Positions 1 to 7,578 of a stretch of 64,000 nucleotides of DNA are shown here, piece by piece. The DNA comes from Gordonibacter pamelaeae (GTDB lineage: Bacteria > Actinomycetota > Coriobacteriia > Coriobacteriales > Eggerthellaceae): assembly GCF_042665095.1 (NCBI RefSeq), contig NZ_JBHTBV010000001.1. One strand, given 5' to 3'. The position numbers and the translations under genes were made by a program. Position 1 is the first letter of the stretch, and every line of letters starts with the position of its first letter. The notes below the pieces were generated by a model. It saw only the letters and a program-made list of their open reading frames with translations. It was not told the DNA's origin and ran no database searches.

Positions 1-1
1 C

Positions 2-568
2 CTGGGCGGCCTCATCGCGCCGTTCATGTGCGACAAGCTGCGCGGCGAGAAGCCCGACACGCGCTTTGTGGCCGTGGAGCCTGCGAGCTGCCCCTCGCTC
101 ACGCGCGGGCGGTTCGCCTACGACTTCGCCGACACGGGCCAGACCTGCCCGCTCGCCAAGATGTACACGCTCGGCAACGGCTTCCAGCCGAGCCCCGACC
201 ACGCGGGCGGCCTGCGCTACCACGGCATGAGCCCCATCGTGAGCAAGCTCAAGCACGACGGCTACCTGGAGGCCGTGGCCGTCAAGCAGACCGACGTGTT
301 CGCCGCCGCCGTGGAGTTCGCGCGCCTGGAGACCATACTGCCGGCGCCGGAGAGCGCGCACGCCATCTTCCAGGCCATGGAGGAGGCGCGCCGCTGCGCC
401 GAGACGGGGGAGGCCAAGACCATCCTCTTCGGCCTCACCGGCACGGGCTACTTCGACATGAAGGCCTACGATGCCTTCAACCGCGGCGAGATGGCCGACC
501 ACGAGCCCACCGACGAGGAGCTCGCGGCCGGCTTCGCCACCATCCCGCACATCGAGGGTTTACAGTAG
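2..568 (+). CDS. trpB: TrpB2-type tryptophan synthase beta chain, 3' part
   Basis: This is the C-terminal 188 codons of a PLP-dependent tryptophan synthase beta-like protein; the start lies left of the window and the frame is open from base 2. Tryptophan synthase beta joins indole and serine to make tryptophan in the cytoplasm. The stretches 'RFVAVEPASCPSLTRG', 'KMYTLGNGF', 'HAGGLRYHGMSP' and 'LPAPESAHAI' are typical of the TrpB2 branch rather than classical TrpB1, and the last two belong to the core that binds PLP and substrate. The protein ends at 'PHIEGLQ' and TAG. TrpB2 proteins often occur without a trpA partner, and no trpA follows here. The family call is firm; true tryptophan synthase activity is inferred. 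Confidence 0.88.
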   Translation: MGGLIAPFMCDKLRGEKPDTRFVAVEPASCPSLTRGRFAYDFADTGQTCPLAKMYTLGNGFQPSPDHAGGLRYHGMSPIVSKLKHDGYLEAVAVKQTDVFAAAVEFARLETILPAPESAHAIFQAMEEARRCAETGEAKTILFGLTGTGYFDMKAYDAFNRGEMADHEPTDEELAAGFATIPHIEGLQ

Positions 569-1164
569 GGAAGCGGCCTGCGGCCGGGGCCGGGGAGGGA
601 CATCTCCCCGCCTCCCGGCTGCCCGGCCGCGGCCGCTTGGCAACGGGCGCGATGCCGGTCGGAGGCGTCACGCCGTGCGAGCGCGCCGCCTGGGCTGGGA
701 GCTTCGTCGCGCTACGCGGGAGCCCTGCGATGGTCGTTTCCGCATAGGCCGATGTTTTTGTCACGCTTTGTCACGCGAAACCGTCCTTCTTGCCAAAAAA
801 GAGCCGGTTTGGCAATCCTCGGAAGCGTTTCGAGGCGCCTTTCGAAAGGACGCCTCGAGAAAGACCAGGTCGTCTTTTTGGGCGGCGCGTTGCCGATTGC
901 CAAACCGGCTCTTTTTTGGCAGGAGGGGCCGGAATCGGCGGCAGGTCCCGGCCTTTCGGGCGCGCGAGGGCGGCCTGTGGTTCCGGCAGCGCACCCTGAT
1001 GCGCCGCGAACGGGGATGCGCCCGCCGTGCAGCGGGTCCATCGGACGGGGCTTCGCTAGGCTTCACCCGCCCACCCCGCTGCGGCATGCCTGTTCGGGCG
1101 CTCGCCTGTTTCCCGGCCGGCAACCTTCTCGCCCCCTGAGGCGAAACGGTGCTACCATGGCCCC
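569..1164. other. 596-bp intergenic region with repeat sequences
   Basis: No convincing gene lies between the trpB-like gene and the exporter operon; the open frames are GC-driven shadows. The region holds a doubled TTTGTCAC motif near 755-775 and the strongly symmetric 131-bp element at 791-921. A promoter for the exporter genes should lie in the last 200 bases, but I do not see clear -35 and -10 boxes. Confidence 0.5.
791..921. repeat. 131-bp element with perfect 27-bp inverted ends
   Basis: Bases 791-817 and 895-921 are exact reverse complements over 27 bp. Each arm also contains its own small inverted repeat (TTGCCAAA and TTTGGCAA around a GAGCCGG core). The centre, near 830-857, carries a third one (CGAGGCG and CGCCTCG flanking CTTTCGAAAGG). 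There is no coding capacity. The layout suits a MITE-like or REP-like element, or an RNA able to switch between one long hairpin and two short ones. No clear target duplication flanks it. Confidence 0.7.
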
Positions 1165-1854
1165 ATGAGCCTTTTCCGCGTTGAGCATATCACCTTGTCC
1201 TATCGCCGCGGCGGCGAAGCCGTGCCGCTTCTGCGCGGCGCGTCGTTCGCGCTCGAGGCGGGCGCGATCTGCGACCTCGTGGGCCCCTCGGGTGCGGGGA
1301 AGTCGACGCTTTTGCGCGCATGCGCGCTCATGATGGCGCGCGACTCCGGCGAGCTCTACCTGGACGGGCGGCCCTCCTCGGGCTTCAAGCCCGCCGCGTG
1401 GCGCCGCCAGGTGTGCCTCGTGCCGCAGCAGGCGTCGCTCGTGGCGGGCACGGTGCGCGACAACCTGGTGCTTCCGTGGAGGCTCAAGGTGAACGCCGGC
1501 ACGCAGCCTCCTGCCGACGACGAGCTCGCGCGCCTGCTGGATGCGGCCGAGCTTTCCGATGTGGGCCTTTCCCGCGACGTGTCGCAGCTTTCCGGCGGCC
1601 AGGCCGCGCGCGTGGCGTTGCTGCGCGCGTTCGCCACGCGTCCCCGCGTGCTGCTGCTCGACGAGGTGGACGCCGCCCTCGACGACGATTCCGCGCTTGC
1701 GGTGGGGCGCCTCACGCGCAGCCTCGTGGACGAGCGCACCGCCTGCCTGCGCATACGCCACCGCGCCTCGGACGGCTTCGCGTCCGGCACGTTCACGCTG
1801 GCGGACGGCGCGCTCTCCTTCGCGGCGACAGGTGGCGAGGGGGTGCGCCCGTGA
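1165..1854 (+). CDS. fetA: ABC transporter ATP-binding protein, FetA/YbbL-like
   Basis: This 229-residue single nucleotide-binding subunit should power an inner-membrane exporter. Walker A (GPSGAGKST) lies near residues 39-47, the signature LSGGQAARVALLRAF near 141, and Walker B (LLLDEVDAAL) near 163. The stop codon overlaps the GTG start of the next gene by four bases, so the two are translationally coupled. That neighbour is a UPF0014/FetB membrane protein, which identifies the pair as FetAB-type. In E. coli FetAB has been linked to iron export and oxidative stress resistance; substrate here is inferred. The ATG at 1165 begins 'MSLFRVEHITLSYRRGG', the normal N-terminus for the fold. Confidence 0.85.
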   Translation: MSLFRVEHITLSYRRGGEAVPLLRGASFALEAGAICDLVGPSGAGKSTLLRACALMMARDSGELYLDGRPSSGFKPAAWRRQVCLVPQQASLVAGTVRDNLVLPWRLKVNAGTQPPADDELARLLDAAELSDVGLSRDVSQLSGGQAARVALLRAFATRPRVLLLDEVDAALDDDSALAVGRLTRSLVDERTACLRIRHRASDGFASGTFTLADGALSFAATGGEGVRP

Positions 1855-2645
1855 CCGACGGCGTGGTGGATATCGGCTATGTGGAGCTCTTCTCCGCGAG
1901 CGCCCTCATGCTCGTGGCGGGCCTCGTGTCGTGGAAGCTGGAGCTCGGGCAGACGCGGCGCATCGCCGTGTCGTCGGTGCGCTGCTTCGTGCAGCTCCTT
2001 GCCGCGGGCTTTCTGCTCACGTACCTGTTCGAGTTCCAAACGTGGTGGCTCGTGCTGCTCGTGCTGGCGGCCATGGTGATCGCCGCCACGCAGATCGCCA
2101 CGTCGCGCGTGAAGAGCCGCATCCCCGGGCTGGTGCCGGCCGTGTTCGTCTCGCTCTTCGTGTCGTCCACCGCCATCGGGCTCATCGTGGTGGAAGGGGT
2201 CGTGCACGCCGAGCCGTGGTACAACGCGCGGCAGCTCGTGCCCATCGTGGGCATGATCATGGGCAACGCCATGGCGGCCGTTGCCGTGGCCATCGACCGG
2301 CTGTTCGCGGACATGGACGCCCGCGCGCCCGAGATGTTCTCTCTCGTGGCGCTGGGGGCGACGCCGCACGAGGCGGCGGCCCCCTCGCTCAAGGCCGCCA
2401 TCGGGGCGGGCATGACGCCGGTGCTGGCCAACATGTCGGCTGCGGGCATCGTGACGTTCCCCGGCATGATGACCGGGCAGCTGCTCGCGGGGGCCGACCC
2501 GCTGGCCGCGGCGAAGTACCAGATCGTGGTCATGCTCATGCTCTCGGCCGCCAACACCATCGCCATCGTCATGGCAAGCTACCTCACCTACCGCAAGCGC
2601 TTCGCCCCCGATGGATATTATTTGGACAAGGGCCTGCGCGGATAG
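1851..2645 (+). CDS. fetB: UPF0014 / FetB-like exporter membrane protein
   Basis: This 264-residue polytopic membrane protein starts at a GTG that overlaps the TGA of the ATPase gene. Hydrophobic segments start at 'LFSASALMLVAGLVSW' and continue through 'CFVQLLAAGFLLTYLF', 'WWLVLLVLAAMVIAA', 'VPAVFVSLFVSSTAIGLIVV', 'PIVGMIMGNAMAAVAVAI' and a final pair around 'IVVMLMLSAANTIAIVMA'. The conserved family stretch 'ALGATPHEAAAPSLKAAIGAGMTPVLANMSAAGIVTFPGMMTGQ' is present. It forms the permease of the FetAB-type transporter with the preceding gene. The open frame extends far upstream, but that part overlaps the ATPase in another frame and is a shadow. Confidence 0.87.
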   Translation: MTDGVVDIGYVELFSASALMLVAGLVSWKLELGQTRRIAVSSVRCFVQLLAAGFLLTYLFEFQTWWLVLLVLAAMVIAATQIATSRVKSRIPGLVPAVFVSLFVSSTAIGLIVVEGVVHAEPWYNARQLVPIVGMIMGNAMAAVAVAIDRLFADMDARAPEMFSLVALGATPHEAAAPSLKAAIGAGMTPVLANMSAAGIVTFPGMMTGQLLAGADPLAAAKYQIVVMLMLSAANTIAIVMASYLTYRKRFAPDGYYLDKGLRG

Positions 2646-2654
2646 GCTGTACTT

Positions 2655-2660
2655 TATAAT
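2655..2660 (+). promoter_or_regulatory. candidate -10 box for the downstream membrane proteins
   Basis: A perfect TATAAT lies 26 bases before the GTG start at 2686, in otherwise GC-rich DNA right after the fetB stop. No good -35 hexamer is seen 16-18 bases upstream. The placement suits a promoter for the two-gene unit 2686-4271. Confidence 0.4.
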
Positions 2661-2685
2661 CGGCGGGACGCGAAAGGATTGCACC

Positions 2686-3051
2686 GTGGCCGACGAGAAG
2701 GCGTTTTCCCATATTACGGTTTCCACCGATGACGATGACGACGTCGTGATCCAGGCGGGGGCCCGCGCGGTTTCGCGCCCGGCGGCTCTCGAGCCCGCGC
2801 CGGAGCCCGATTGCGCGCCCGATTCCGAGGAGCCTGCGTCCGCAGGGGCCGTCGCGGACGAGGCCGCGCCCGGCAACCCGTCTGCCAGCCGTTCGGACGA
2901 GGAGGCGCGGTCCTTGGAGGACGACTCCCGCGAGCAGCGGCTCGAAGACCTTGCGGGAGCACCCATGCCCAAGGCCCAGAAGGCCGTGCTGGCCACGGCG
3001 CTGCTGCTCATCGTCGGGTTCGCCGCATACTATTACTTCTTCATGCGCTGA
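2686..3051 (+). CDS. acidic single-pass membrane protein of unknown function
   Basis: The product is a 121-residue protein with a long acidic, Ala/Pro-rich N-terminal part (a run of six Asp/Val residues near position 15, many Glu) and one C-terminal membrane segment 'AVLATALLLIVGFAAYYYFFMR' ending the chain, preceded by basic KAQK. It should be tail-anchored or type II, with the acidic domain in the cytoplasm by the positive-inside rule. I chose GTG 2686 because GAAAGGA sits 7 bases upstream; a longer frame from 2611 would overlap the promoter. The next gene follows after 32 bases and encodes another one-pass protein with an acidic cytoplasmic region. I do not recognise a family. Confidence 0.65.
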   Translation: MADEKAFSHITVSTDDDDDVVIQAGARAVSRPAALEPAPEPDCAPDSEEPASAGAVADEAAPGNPSASRSDEEARSLEDDSREQRLEDLAGAPMPKAQKAVLATALLLIVGFAAYYYFFMR

Positions 3052-3083
3052 TGCGCTCTCCTCGAAGGCAGGAAGGTCGAACG

Positions 3084-4271
3084 ATGCCAAAACACGCTGC
3101 AAGCAAACCATCCGGGGCCCCGTCGGATCCCGATCGCATTCCCGATGCCGGCGGCTCTGCCGCAGACGATCGCGACGAGCGCATCGGCCTGACGGAGGCG
3201 TTCGCGCCCGTCGGCGCCGAGCCGGTGGCCGATGCGCCCGAGGCTCCTGCCGACGACCGCGACAACGCCATCGGCCTCACCCAGGCGTTCGCCCCGGTGG
3301 ACGGCGCTCCGAGCGGCCCGGCCCATGCCGGCGGCTTCAGCTACAAGGGCGACACCGACGACGAGTACCCGGACGCCTTCGACAGCCTCGAGCCGCACGA
3401 CGCGCCGTCGCTGCTGCTCGACGACGAGGCACCCCTGGAGCCCGAGCAGCCGAAGGGCCGCCACGGCAAGAAGGACAAGACGGACGTGCCCCCGCATATG
3501 CGCAAGTCGCGCCGCATGCGCCGCGTGCTCATCGTGGTGATCGTGCTGCTGGTGGTGCTTATAGGCGTTCTGGGCTACCTCACCTGGCGCCTCGTCACCG
3601 AGAGCCAGACGCTGGCCGCCCAGCAGACGCAGCAGCAGCAGGATGCGCAGGAGGTGACCGCCATCCAGCAGGAGGAGACGAAGGACGCCTCCACCGAGAC
3701 CACGAAGAAGACCGAGGCGCCGAACCTCGTCGCCGTGCTGGGGCTCGGCCAGGACGAGGCCGTGGCCGCGCTCGCCCATGGCGCCCAGGTAACCGCCTCG
3801 AAGGACGTGAACGAGGAGGGCAATCCCATCAAGAAGGACGTGACGGTGGCCCTGACCGACGAGCCGGCCGACACGCGCACGGGCACGCCCACGGTGTACC
3901 TGGGCCTCAATGAGGAGGGCAAGGTCGTCCAGGCGGGCTACTCCGCCTCCACCGCCGCGCTCGGCTACGGCACGCTCAGCTTCGCCGATGCCGTCAAGAA
4001 CGAGCACGTGGTGGAGAAGACGCTGCAGGAGGCCGGCATACCGGTGGCCGAGGGCGCGGCCGTGCTGCCCGAGGACAAGACGGCCTACTCCACCTACGAC
4101 ACCGACGGCACGACCCTCGTGAAGGAGAACTGCTCGTTCTCGGGCACGGTCGACCTGAACGGCGCGCCCCACGAGTGGTCCGCGGTGCTGTCCTACAACT
4201 ACACCACCGCGAACATGACCGGCAACCTGGCCGACACCATCCGCATCATCTACGTGTACGTCAACGCCTAG
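3084..4271 (+). CDS. single-pass membrane protein with extracytoplasmic domain
   Basis: This is a 395-residue protein. The first 150 residues are acidic and low in complexity, with two near-repeats 'DDRDERIGLTEAFAPV' and 'DDRDNAIGLTQAFAPV'. A basic stretch (HMRKSRRMRR) precedes one membrane helix 'VLIVVIVLLVVLIGVLGYLTW', then a Gln/Thr-rich linker and a folded external domain rich in Thr and Tyr. The repeated 'IGLT.AFAPV' motif looks like a short binding motif. SD-like GGAAGG precedes the ATG. The stop codon TAG is itself part of the CTAG target of the insertion element that follows, so the element sits directly behind this gene and separates it from its likely terminator at 5628. Function unknown. 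Confidence 0.75.
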   Translation: MPKHAASKPSGAPSDPDRIPDAGGSAADDRDERIGLTEAFAPVGAEPVADAPEAPADDRDNAIGLTQAFAPVDGAPSGPAHAGGFSYKGDTDDEYPDAFDSLEPHDAPSLLLDDEAPLEPEQPKGRHGKKDKTDVPPHMRKSRRMRRVLIVVIVLLVVLIGVLGYLTWRLVTESQTLAAQQTQQQQDAQEVTAIQQEETKDASTETTKKTEAPNLVAVLGLGQDEAVAALAHGAQVTASKDVNEEGNPIKKDVTVALTDEPADTRTGTPTVYLGLNEEGKVVQAGYSASTAALGYGTLSFADAVKNEHVVEKTLQEAGIPVAEGAAVLPEDKTAYSTYDTDGTTLVKENCSFSGTVDLNGAPHEWSAVLSYNYTTANMTGNLADTIRIIYVYVNA

Positions 4272-4422
4272 GGAACCGCCGATTAATTATCGGATTCGGC
4301 TTTTTCGCAGGGCAGGCACCCCGGGCTTGCCGCTCGATCGCGGCGTTCCCCCGGCTCGGCAGCAGGCACGGGGCGCCCGCCCTGCGAAGCGCGCGCGGCA
4401 GGAGCGTCGATCGGCGGTTCCC

Positions 4423-4781
4423 CGGGTCCGCAACGGATCGCCGCGCATCCCGTGCACCACGGCGCCGTGCAAGCCGGCGATCGCGCGACGACGCCCGCCC
4501 GCATCGCCCTGTCTCTTCGGACACGGTAATGGAATCGAAGAAAATTTTCGATATATTACCGTAGCGGACGACGAGGGTTCCGAATTCCCCCTCCAAGGTT
4601 GGATAATCGCCCGAATCAGCGCGAAAAGCCGGATATCGGGCGTCGGACGGGAGCTTTCGGACGCGAGATCCCGAGGTTCGGTAATATATCGGGAAAAATT
4701 GCGAATCCATTACCGTAGCTCGACCTCCTACCCCATCTTGCAGGGCCGCATGCCCGCCAGCAGGGCATTGCCCGAGCCTGG
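4423..4781. repeat. imperfect long palindrome inside the IS remnant
   Basis: Two arms of about 150 bp match imperfectly in opposite orientation. Each starts at an IS-type end (GGCGGTTCCCC) and contains a sequence of the form GGTAATGGAWTCG followed by ATATATTACCG: 4523-4563 on the plus strand and about 4679-4718 on the minus strand. The GGTAAT and ATTACC parts are themselves inverted repeats, so each arm holds a short AT-rich palindrome in otherwise GC-rich DNA. No gene is seen here. Confidence 0.5.
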
Positions 4782-4899
4782 GGAACCGCCGACTGCCGGC
4801 GCTCGGAGCCTGCGCCGCACGCCGTCGCGAAGCGAGGCGAAGCGGGCTGCAGAAGACGGCCGGATCGGCGATACCGCCAGATCGGGAGAGAGGCATTCC

Positions 4900-5510
4900 A
4901 TGGAACGCCGAACCACCCTCGCAGATGCCCGGAGGCCTCCCGCAAGCGCACGGCCAAGCGTGGGGGGGGGGGGGCTCCTGCGCCAGACGGGCATGGCCAT
5001 CCCTGCTGCGCATGCGCCTCTTGCAGCCGCGGCCCAACCTCTCTGGCGAAGGCTCGGGAGACGCGGTCTGCGGCCCCCGAGCCTTCTTTGAATTCACGGG
5101 CGTGCCCCTCGGGCTCGGCGACCAGGTTCCCGACGCCGCCACGCCCTTGAAGATCCGCCGGAGGCGGCTCGATCGCGGATGCCGCGTTCGCCGAGGCGCC
5201 GAGCTCCGCTAGAAACGCGAAGGGCGGGAGAGATCCGGAGGCCCGCCAGGCCCGGAAGGGGCGGAGCTGGCACTCCGGCCACAAGGCCCATAGCGGCGTG
5301 GACGCCGGAAGCGGCCCGGTGCACACGGTCGGGGCTACCGCCGCCAACGTCAACGACGTCGTCATCGCCTGCGCCCTCGTGCGGGAGGACGGCCCGTTCT
5401 GCCACGCCGGCTCGGGGTACACGGGCACGGGCGACTCGCCCCGGGTTGCCAGCGGCCTCGCCGGCATAGGGCGGAGCATGCCCGAAAACGCCCTAGCGGG
5501 CACGTAGGGG
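4900..5510 (+). pseudogene. IS5-family transposase remnant
   Basis: Translation in shifting frames gives recognisable IS5-type pieces. 'LLRMRLLQPRPNLSGEGSGDAV' corresponds to the usual LRI-LQQWYNLSDPAMEDAL region. 'LGLGDQVPDAATPLKIRR' corresponds to DRIPDETTILNFRH. 'DPEARQARKGRSWHSGHKAH' and 'GVDAGSGPVHTVGATAANVND' match the catalytic-core stretch around the second Asp. Frameshifts separate the pieces, a G13 tract (4962-4974) interrupts the N-terminal part, and the C-terminal third with the catalytic Glu is missing. It is a dead relic; boundaries are approximate. Confidence 0.72.
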
Positions 5511-5533
5511 AGCCCATGGAAGGGAGAAGGCGT

Positions 5534-5564
5534 CCCTAAGCGGCCCTCCCGGCGCCGCTTAGGG
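5534..5564. repeat. small hairpin near the right end of the IS remnant
   Basis: CCCTAAGCGG at 5534-5543 pairs perfectly with CCGCTTAGGG at 5555-5564 around an 11-base loop. No T-run follows. It is part of the IS remnant and has no evident role. Confidence 0.5.
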
Positions 5565-5627
5565 CGAAAACCGACCGTGGAAAGCGATCAGGCCGGTACG
5601 AGCACCATTTATCAGCGGTTCCCTAGG

Positions 5628-5657
5628 GGTTCCGGCGGCCTTCCGGCCGCCGGAACC
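5628..5657. terminator. 13-bp perfect hairpin, likely bidirectional terminator
   Basis: GGTTCCGGCGGCC (5628-5640) pairs with GGCCGCCGGAACC (5645-5657) across a TTCC loop. It lies between the convergent 3' ends of the 3084-4271 gene and nat. Removing the IS and one CTAG copy places this stem directly after the TAG stop of the membrane protein gene, so it was probably that gene's terminator before the insertion. The lack of a T-run weakens an intrinsic-terminator reading. Confidence 0.6.
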
Positions 5658-5717
5658 TGCCGACGCTGCGGCCGGCCGTGGTGCCCGATCTTGCCGTGAT
5701 CCCCTATTCGCGCCTTC

Positions 5718-6539
5718 TCACGCCCCGTGCGGTCGGAAGCCGAAGTACTGCTCGCAGGCATCGGCGAAGGCCGCCTCGTCGGGCAGGGGAATGCGCTCCT
5801 TCTTGCCGTCTTTGCGCACGGTAAGCACGTCGTCCCAGATGGCAAAGTAGCCGTTCGGCGTGCGCAGGTTCGCAATGCGGTGGTCGTGGAATTCCGTTCC
5901 CGGACGGGAGCAGGCAAGGTTGAGCGCGTCGAAGTCCTTGTCCGTGACGGTTGCCAGGCACAGCTCCAGCTCGGTCTGCATGCGAGAGGGCCCCTCGATG
6001 CCGTAGAGATCCTTCTTCGCCCCGGTCACGCGGTCGACGGCCCACCAGTACGCGTCGATGCGGCGCGCGGTGAACGACTCGCCGCGGATGATCTGCTCCT
6101 GCCCGTCCACGAGCGAGAGCGAGGCCGAGGGCAGCGGCCCGCCGAAGCCCACGTCCACGAGGACCTCTTCGCCGTCCAGCTCCACGAGCACGGCGCGGTG
6201 GTTGATGGGGTCTTTCACCTTGGCCCCGCATACGGCGCGGCACAGGCACGGGCGCACCTGGTAGCCCAGGCTTGCCAGCAGCGCCTCGAACAAGGTGTTC
6301 AGCTCGAAGCAGTAGCCGCCGCGGCGCTGCGTGACCAGCTTGTCGAACACATGGGCCGGCTCCAGGTCGGGCGGCTCGGTGCAGCGGTGCATGTCGATGG
6401 TCTCGAACGGGATGGAGCACTGGTGCGCGTAGACGAGGTCGTCAAGCGCCTCCCGCGTGGGACGTTCGGGCCGCTCGAGCCCGAGGCGTGCAAGGTAGGC
6501 GCGCGTCTTTCGCGCGCCGAGGACGAATTCGCTTTCCAT
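5718..6539 (-). CDS. nat: arylamine N-acetyltransferase
   Basis: This 273-residue cytoplasmic enzyme transfers an acetyl group from acetyl-CoA to arylamines and hydrazines. The cysteine-protease-like catalytic triad is complete: Cys77 in 'RRGGYCFELN', His114 in 'PINHRAVLVEL' and Asp129 in 'LVDVGFGG'. The length matches the family (about 260-280). The N-terminal 'YLARLGLERPERPTREALDDLVYAHQCSIPFETID' is the conserved helical bundle. It is a single gene, convergent with the decayed IS. In gut bacteria such enzymes acetylate aminosalicylate-type drugs; that activity is inferred from the family, not from this sequence. Confidence 0.95.
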   Translation of the reverse strand: MESEFVLGARKTRAYLARLGLERPERPTREALDDLVYAHQCSIPFETIDMHRCTEPPDLEPAHVFDKLVTQRRGGYCFELNTLFEALLASLGYQVRPCLCRAVCGAKVKDPINHRAVLVELDGEEVLVDVGFGGPLPSASLSLVDGQEQIIRGESFTARRIDAYWWAVDRVTGAKKDLYGIEGPSRMQTELELCLATVTDKDFDALNLACSRPGTEFHDHRIANLRTPNGYFAIWDDVLTVRKDGKKERIPLPDEAAFADACEQYFGFRPHGA

Positions 6540-6725
6540 AGATCTCCCCTGTTCGGTCTACGGTGCCCGGGCTTCCCCTGCGCCCGAGGCGTCACGTGCC
6601 AATAATAGCGCAAAACGCACGGAAAGTGGGCTGGGTCCTCTATCCTGTTCGGAGAGGCTGTCTGCAGGGCGGATGGGGACAGAACAGCAGGGTGGGTGGG
6701 GCGGAGGGCAGCCGGGCCGGCCGGC

Positions 6726-7139
6726 CTACTCGGCCTCGTCGGCCTTGCGGGCGGCGCGCACGTTCTCGAGCGAGATGGTGGGGATGCGCACGAGCATGAG
6801 GTACAGCAGGAACAGGGCCACGCAGCCCAGGACGATCCAGACGAAGGGCTTGCGCACGAAGAAGGCGCTGGCGCCCATGAGCACGAATGACACGGTGAGG
6901 ATGCGCACCTTCGTGGCGGCGGGGATGCCGCCGGCCTCCTTGAACGCGGCCACGTAGGTGCGGTACACCTTCGTGGAGACGATCCACGCATGGCAGCGCG
7001 GCGAGGACCGCGCGAACAGGAACGTGGCCAGCAGGAGCAGCGGGGTGGTGGGCAGCACGGGCACGAACACGCCGATGCAGCCCATGATGCAAGCAATCCA
7101 GGCTCCGGCGAGCATGAGCAGGCGGGGCAGGCGATTCAT
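6726..7139 (-). CDS. YbaN/DUF454-family inner membrane protein
   Basis: The product is a 137-residue small membrane protein. The N-terminal 'AGAWIACIMGCIGVFVPVLPTTPLLLLATFLFARSSPR' is the family hallmark (a G..LPLLPTTPFLLLA-like stretch). Two further hydrophobic helices follow ('ILTVSFVLMGASAFFV' and 'VWIVLGCVALFLLYLMLV'). I chose the ATG at 7139 because GGAAGGA lies just upstream on the minus strand; the longer frame to 7331 adds a basic, low-complexity leader. The family has no firmly established function. Confidence 0.85.
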   Translation of the reverse strand: MNRLPRLLMLAGAWIACIMGCIGVFVPVLPTTPLLLLATFLFARSSPRCHAWIVSTKVYRTYVAAFKEAGGIPAATKVRILTVSFVLMGASAFFVRKPFVWIVLGCVALFLLYLMLVRIPTISLENVRAARKADEAE

Positions 7140-7436
7140 GGAAGTCCTTCCGTAGCGGTGGGCGGACGGTGCTCCTCGGCGGCGTTTCGCCGTTGGCAGC
7201 AGTATACCGAATGTCGCGCCCCCGGGGCGAAAGGCGCGGGGTTTTCCCGACGGGCGGCGAGGCGGCACGCATGCGCGTGGCGCGGAGCGGCCCCGCCCCG
7301 CGCCGGACATCGCGCCGACTGCCGAACTCACATCGCGTTAGGTCTTGGTTGGGTATCTGCGGAGACGTTCCCTTCTCGCAAAGCACCGTCTTTCGGAAAA
7401 ATGTGCTCGATGGGGGATATTTCTCGGCCGTTTTTA

Positions 7437-7467
7437 TTGACGGGGGGGGGGGGGCGCTTTCTTTAAG
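7437..7467 (+). promoter_or_regulatory. candidate phase-variable promoter with G13 spacer
   Basis: TTGACG (7437-7442) is a good -35 hexamer. It is followed at once by a run of 13 G (7442-7454) and then CGCTTTCTTTAAG, in which CTTTAA or TTTAAG could serve as a weak -10 box. The spacer is 18-19 bases at this tract length, and loss of one or two G would bring it to the optimal 17. Homopolymer G or C runs between -35 and -10 are the known basis of on/off surface-protein promoters in Neisseria. The downstream gene encodes a large secreted protein, which fits. The -10 call is weak. Confidence 0.45.
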
Positions 7468-7474
7468 CTGATCT

Positions 7475-7495
7475 AAGCCGTAACGTTTACGGCTT
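7475..7495. promoter_or_regulatory. perfect 9-bp inverted repeat, candidate operator
   Basis: AAGCCGTAA and TTACGGCTT flank a CGT centre. It sits just after the putative -10 box and 84 bases before the ATG of the beta-helix gene. The length and 3-base centre suit a dimeric repressor or activator site. No T-run follows, so a terminator is unlikely. Confidence 0.5.
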
Positions 7496-7578
7496 GAGCG
7501 CGATGCATGCGGGCAGGGTTTTCGCAGCAGGCGGAGAGGCATGTGCGACAACGTATCAGCACGGGGAAAGGGCAGGCC

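Larger units (their letters stand above)
4272..5622. mobile_element. decayed IS5-family insertion with CTAG target duplication
   Basis: The element is bounded by inverted ends: GGAACCGCCGATTAAT at the left and, read inward from the right, GGAACCGCTGATAAAT. Both ends touch a CTAG (4268-4271 and 5623-5626), the target duplication typical of one IS5 subgroup. The 1351 bp contain remnants of an IS5-family transposase in the right half and two further copies of the terminal motif, one inverted at 4410-4422 and one direct at 4782-4793. It may therefore be two nested or tandem elements: a 151-bp short one and an 841-bp transposase-bearing one. No intact transposase is encoded, so it cannot move by itself. 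Confidence 0.82.
7140..7578. other. 439-bp divergent intergenic region with regulatory signals
   Basis: The region lies between the divergent YbaN-like gene and the beta-helix protein gene. It has no gene. The right half turns more AT-rich and holds a G13 tract in a promoter-like context (7437-7467) and a perfect 9-bp inverted repeat (7475-7495); both are listed separately. The rest is GC-rich and featureless to my eye. Confidence 0.6.
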
